64,000 bases of DNA, taken from assembly GCA_027493875.1 (NCBI GenBank), contig JAOSJX010000002.1, forward strand, positions 136,606-200,605. The letters run 5' to 3'. The notes under the pieces were generated by a model. It searched no databases and had not been told where the DNA came from. It saw only the letters and a list, made by a program, of their open reading frames with translations. This DNA comes from Deltaproteobacteria bacterium. GTDB taxonomy: Bacteria > Lernaellota > Lernaellaia > JACKCT01. This document shows positions 60,485 through 64,000 of the stretch, one piece after another. The first letter of the stretch is position 1; every line of letters starts with the position of its first letter. The position numbers and the translations under genes were made by a program.

Positions 60485-63400
60485 CGCGGCTTGCCGACGC
60501 TCACGGGCGGCCCGGTCTCCGCGAAGATCGCGCGCGGGTTGTAGAGCGTCTCGCCGCGGAGAATCACCCGCGCCAGATCGTACACCTTCTCGCCGCCGCG
60601 CTCGCCTTCGAGGAAGAACACCAGCACGATGGTATCCACGGCCATCGGATTGCCGTTCGCGTAATCGACGGTATCGATGAACGGATATTGGATCGCCAAT
60701 TGCGCCGGCGTAATTTTGAAATCGAGTTCGTGCCCGCGCACGGCCTTCTGCCCTTCGTCGAGCACGCTGCCCGGCATCATGATCGACCACGTCAGCGTCG
60801 CGTTCTCCACGTCGTCCGGCCAACGCAGCGGCACATGCACCGAATCCCCCGACGGTACGCGTGAATACGGCGGCAGTCCGATCTGCATGAACTCCGGATG
60901 ATCCGGCGGAATCGCGAAGTGATAGAACGATCCGTCGCCCGTGCCCGGAATATCGCCCGTGGCGCCATCTTTCTCGACAATACCTTTCACTTTATACACA
61001 CCGGCCTGGTCCACGGGAATCGGCCGCAGGGGCGAGAAACCGCCGATCGGCGACGACGTGCCGGAAAGAGACTCCTCGGTGCCGTCCGGTTTGGTCACCG
61101 TGAAGGTCACGTTCGCCGTCGTCGGCGGCATGACCGTACCGCCCAACATCATCTTCTCGCCGACAAGGTAGCTTTGCGATGTATCCATGCCGATGAACAG
61201 CTTGTGATGGCGGCCGTTGTTCCACCGGATGTCATGGACGCCGGGCGCGGAGACGGAGTTGTTGAAGCTGCCCGGCGCGAGCGTCGAAATCGCGGCCGAG
61301 TAGATGTCGTAATAATTTTTCCCGGTCTCTTTGTCTTTCAACACGAGCCCGGCCATGATGCGGTACACGTCGCCCGGAAGGTCGCCGTTCTTTCCCGAGT
61401 TGATCTGGCCGCCGTACGGATTAGGCGCCACGATCCAACAGGGTCCCATGAAGGATCCGGCAAACGCCAACGACATCACGGGGAATCCCGGCCGGATCAC
61501 CGACAGGTAGGTGTAGGCCTCGATATCGTTTTGCACCGGAAACGACCACGGTGAAATGCCGCGTTTATTCGACCACAGGATCGGAAGATGATCCGCGTGG
61601 TCTTCCGAAATACGGTAATAGCCGAAATTATCCTCCGACCACTTAAAAGCGTCCGGCAGGAAGATCGGCTTGCGTTTCCGCGGCGTGATCGGGAAATCGT
61701 ATCTCTGGTTGTCGGGATTGTACGAACGGACGAGGCGGCGCGCCAATTCCTTTGTTTTCGCCTCCATCGAGAGCACGATGCCGACAACGCTTTCAAACGG
61801 ATACGTCGTGGCAATATTCAGCGTGTCCCCCGAGTGGTATGGGAAGATATAGTCAAATTGGCAATAGGTTTCCGGTTCGAAAGTCGACGATCCGCCTTCG
61901 GTGTTCGTCTCGTATCGCGCTCGGCCGCCGTAATGCGGCTCGCTCGTGTTGACGCTCGGCGGCGAGATGTACGTTCGTCCGCCGTGAAGCGCAACGTCGG
62001 ACTCATAGGGCGATATCACACCCGCGGAGGTCTGAGCCCCGTACCAAAGCCGACCCCGGCCATCGATGTAGCGCGTTGTGAGCAATGACCGGTACTCGCC
62101 CGGTTCGTCAAAAAGCATCGGCGGCTTGCCGTGCGCCATGAAGTGCCCGAACCGGTTCGCGCGCCCGCTAAACACTTCCGTGCGCGCCCGGTCCGGATCG
62201 GAGTTGGGATAGAACGTGATCTCGATTTGCGTCTCGGCGGGAACCGCCGGGTTGACGCTCGCCGAGGCCGGATAACGCGACCCCACGAAATAATTGGTCC
62301 CCGGCTTCACGGGGGTCGAAAAGGTCAACGGATACGCCACCGTAAAGCGGTACGTTCCGCCACCTTCATACTCCCGTCCGAAATAGTCAGTACATTTTCT
62401 CCCGGTGAGTTGCAGTTCGTATTCGCCGGTGCCCGTCAGATCGACGGCAAAGCCGCCGTCTTCGAGCACCGGTCCGCCGTTGTCGTGGCTTCGGAACCCC
62501 TTCTCGCCGAGGTCGACAACGCGCCCGTCGGGATTCGTGAGCGTCGCGCGCGCGCGGCCGGTCTCGAAATTCATATAGTTCATGACGATCGACGGAATGG
62601 TCGCTTCACCGATGAACAAGTCGGCCAGCGCCATTTCCGGAAACAGCGTCGGCACCCCCGGATTGATCTTGTACGTGTTGGGAAAAAGCCGGAACGGCGT
62701 CGGGAAGCGAACGCGGTTCAGCATCCCCGATATCCCCTCGTCTTCCTCCGGCAGAATGCCCGATTGGCCGTACGCCTCGATGTCGTGAAAAATCGTCCAC
62801 GGCATGCGCGGCGGCGCCGGACGTCCGATGACGACTTCGGGGAAGCACCTGCGCGTAATGCATGAATTCGATCGGCTCAAGATTTTGATCGCGGAACGTC
62901 GCCGCGATTTTCGCGCCGGGATAGCCCGCGCGGTCGCCGTTGTAATCGAGCCACTGTCCGAGCTGATAGCCGAGGTGCCCGACGTCGACCCAGGTTTCCG
63001 TATCCTTGAAATGCACGAACAAATTCACGTGCGGCCGGTAATATCCGTCCGGGAGGTCGTCCGGAATCTCCACGTTCCATGTTCCCTTCAAACGAAGCCA
63101 GCGCTTCGCCCTCGCCGGAAAAAATCACAACGTCCTCAAACGGGCTGCCGCGCCGGTTGCCGAACGCCGTCACCGGCATCGTTCCTTCGTAGTAGGAAAG
63201 CGGAATGCCCGCGGCCGTGAAATGCGACGAAACGCTCGTCGCCGTCATGCCGGTGATGACGCCGTCGGCGCCGTAGACCGGCTCGCCGACCACGACCGCG
63301 GCGATCTGGTCGATCCATTGAAGGAACGGACGCAGTCGCCGCGTGTCGGCGACAACGTCGAAATCCGCGCTCCACGATCCGCCCTGCACGGCGGAGAGGC

Positions 63401-63572
63401 CGTGAACCGTCACGTCGGCTTCCCAAGGGTAAAACGAAACGTCCACGCCGAGAGGAAACGTCGTCTGAAATTCCTGCGATCCGGCTTCTTCGAGGCAAGC
63501 CGACACGCCGACGGCAACCGCCACCGCCAGGAGCAGCGTCGCCATGGAGCGACCGGCGGGGAAGCATTTCAC
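60478..63572 (-). CDS. Large exported lipoprotein, module copy B (frameshifted)
   Basis: About 1031 residues. The signal peptide ends VAVGVSAC (lipobox). It shares with copy A the motifs YPNSD, RANRFGHF, TTRYIDGRGRLW, YTYLSVIRPGFP and NGDLPGDVYRIMAG. Shifts near 63085 and 62870. The GTG at 63572 overlaps the stop of the adjacent heme protein (GTGA), exactly like copy A; an internal Met (MATLLLAVAVAVGVSAC) at 63545 is the alternative start. Its own stop overlaps the convergent GT-C-like gene by seven bases. Function unknown. Confidence 0.6.
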
Positions 63573-64000
63573 CAAGAGATCTCCAGTTTCCGGTCGTGCG
63601 GAAACATTTCCTGAAACTTTTCCAAGTCTTGCGGAACTGCGCCCACAAAGTCCGTGAGCCGTCTTACCTCATCGTAACTGATCAACGATGGCGCCTTCAA
63701 ACGCATGCGTTCGACCATTTCGGCGTCGGTTTCTTCGAAGGTGCGGGGACGAACGAGAATGTCCAGGCTGTGGCATACGCCGCAACGCATTTCAAACGAA
63801 ATTTTCGTCTCCCGTCGTTCGCGTTCCGGCGTCCCTTCCGGTGGGGGCTCGACGGCGAGATTCTCCCTCAAATATCGATTGATCTGCCGTTTCCATTCGG
63901 TGCGAAACGCATACACCTGACGCCGCGAAACACGTTCGACGATCTGTTCCCACTCCACGGCGGTGTATTTCGCCCGGCGCAACTCGCGGTCGTCATGACA
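63569..64000 (-). CDS. c-type heme protein, copy B, cut by the right edge
   Basis: The visible C-terminal 140 residues include CGVCH (a heme c motif near 63770-63784), and the window edge reads Cys-His, the end of another CxxCH. EKFQEMFPHDR near the end matches the VFDRVFPHDRP end of the copy A cytochrome. So this is its paralogue, probably with further hemes and membrane helices outside the window. The stop overlaps the large exported protein start. Confidence 0.7.
   Translation of the reverse strand, partial: CHDDRELRRAKYTAVEWEQIVERVSRRQVYAFRTEWKRQINRYLRENLAVEPPPEGTPERERRETKISFEMRCGVCHSLDILVRPRTFEETDAEMVERMRLKAPSLISYDEVRRLTDFVGAVPQDLEKFQEMFPHDRKLEISW

Noticed and set aside
60485-60864. The GT-C-like frame continuing to 60864
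   Set aside because: It runs antisense over a conserved gene. The alternative stop at 60482-60484 restores a hydrophobic end.
1-64000. Defence system (CRISPR-Cas, restriction, abortive infection), prophage or biosynthetic operon
   Set aside because: None of the hallmark genes (nucleases of defence, integrase, capsid, NRPS/PKS) was found, other than the Rhs remnant and one IS200-type transposase.

Overview
The window is a GC-rich contig from an uncultivated, probably Gram-negative bacterium. It carries at least a dozen predicted lipoproteins and secreted proteins, outer-membrane-barrel-like genes, membrane-anchored multiheme cytochrome c and an Rhs remnant. Many secreted proteins carry poly-aspartate stalks, Thr/Ser-rich linkers and C-terminal Cys-Gly-Cys tails, a style known to me from deltaproteobacterial/Myxococcota-like and neighbouring candidate-phylum metagenome bins. 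The taxon cannot be fixed from sequence alone. Nearly every long gene is broken by one or more single-base indels, mostly in homopolymers, while the protein signal continues in another frame. I read this as base-calling or assembly error rather than gene decay and annotate across the breaks.

Layout. 0.4-6.6 kb: a dabA-dabB-like inorganic-carbon (CO2/bicarbonate) uptake operon with a second antiporter-like subunit, flanked by three paralogous 4-TM small proteins (0.4, 6.7, 7.1 kb). 7.6-11.0 kb: six tandem paralogues of membrane proteins sharing a pilin-like C-terminal domain, several with ATGA/TGATG overlaps. 11.1-12.1 kb: an HTH-like protein interrupted by dispersed repeats. 12.3-14.9 kb: a formylglycine-enzyme-like lipoprotein fused to a second enzyme-like domain. 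14.9-17.6 kb: an IS200-type element, a truncated Rhs core with a metallopeptidase-like tip, a candidate membrane immunity gene, and a duplicated Rhs scrap. 17.6-20 kb: OadG/OadB-like sodium pump subunits and endonuclease V. 20-22.7 kb: an outer-membrane protein with a broken tandem copy, a Cys-rich lipoprotein and a trypsin-like protease. 22.9-31.7 kb: two seven-bladed FG-GAP propeller proteins, a secreted helical protein and a further Thr/Asp-rich protein, three of them ending in GCGC.

31.8-52.2 kb: TfoX-like protein, DUF3604 lipoprotein, PpiC-type chaperone, polytopic membrane protein, two radical SAM proteins, an alpha-galactosidase-like lipoprotein, a dockerin-like secreted protein, an acetyltransferase, a pyrimidine-dimer glycosylase, an acyl desaturase, a secreted beta-propeller, MsrB, RidA and small membrane proteins. 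52.3-64 kb: two copies, in opposite orientation, of a coupled pair (heme c protein plus a roughly 1000-residue exported protein) enclosing two polytopic membrane proteins. This duplicated module, the pilin-like array and the polyaspartate/GCGC tails are the least explained biology here.

Working picture: a heterotroph or mixotroph with an elaborate anchored cell surface, bicarbonate uptake, DNA and protein repair functions, and a poorly characterised cytochrome-linked envelope system. Transcription seems to use TTGnnn / GATAAT-type promoters, several so close to the ATG that leaderless or very short-leader mRNAs are likely.
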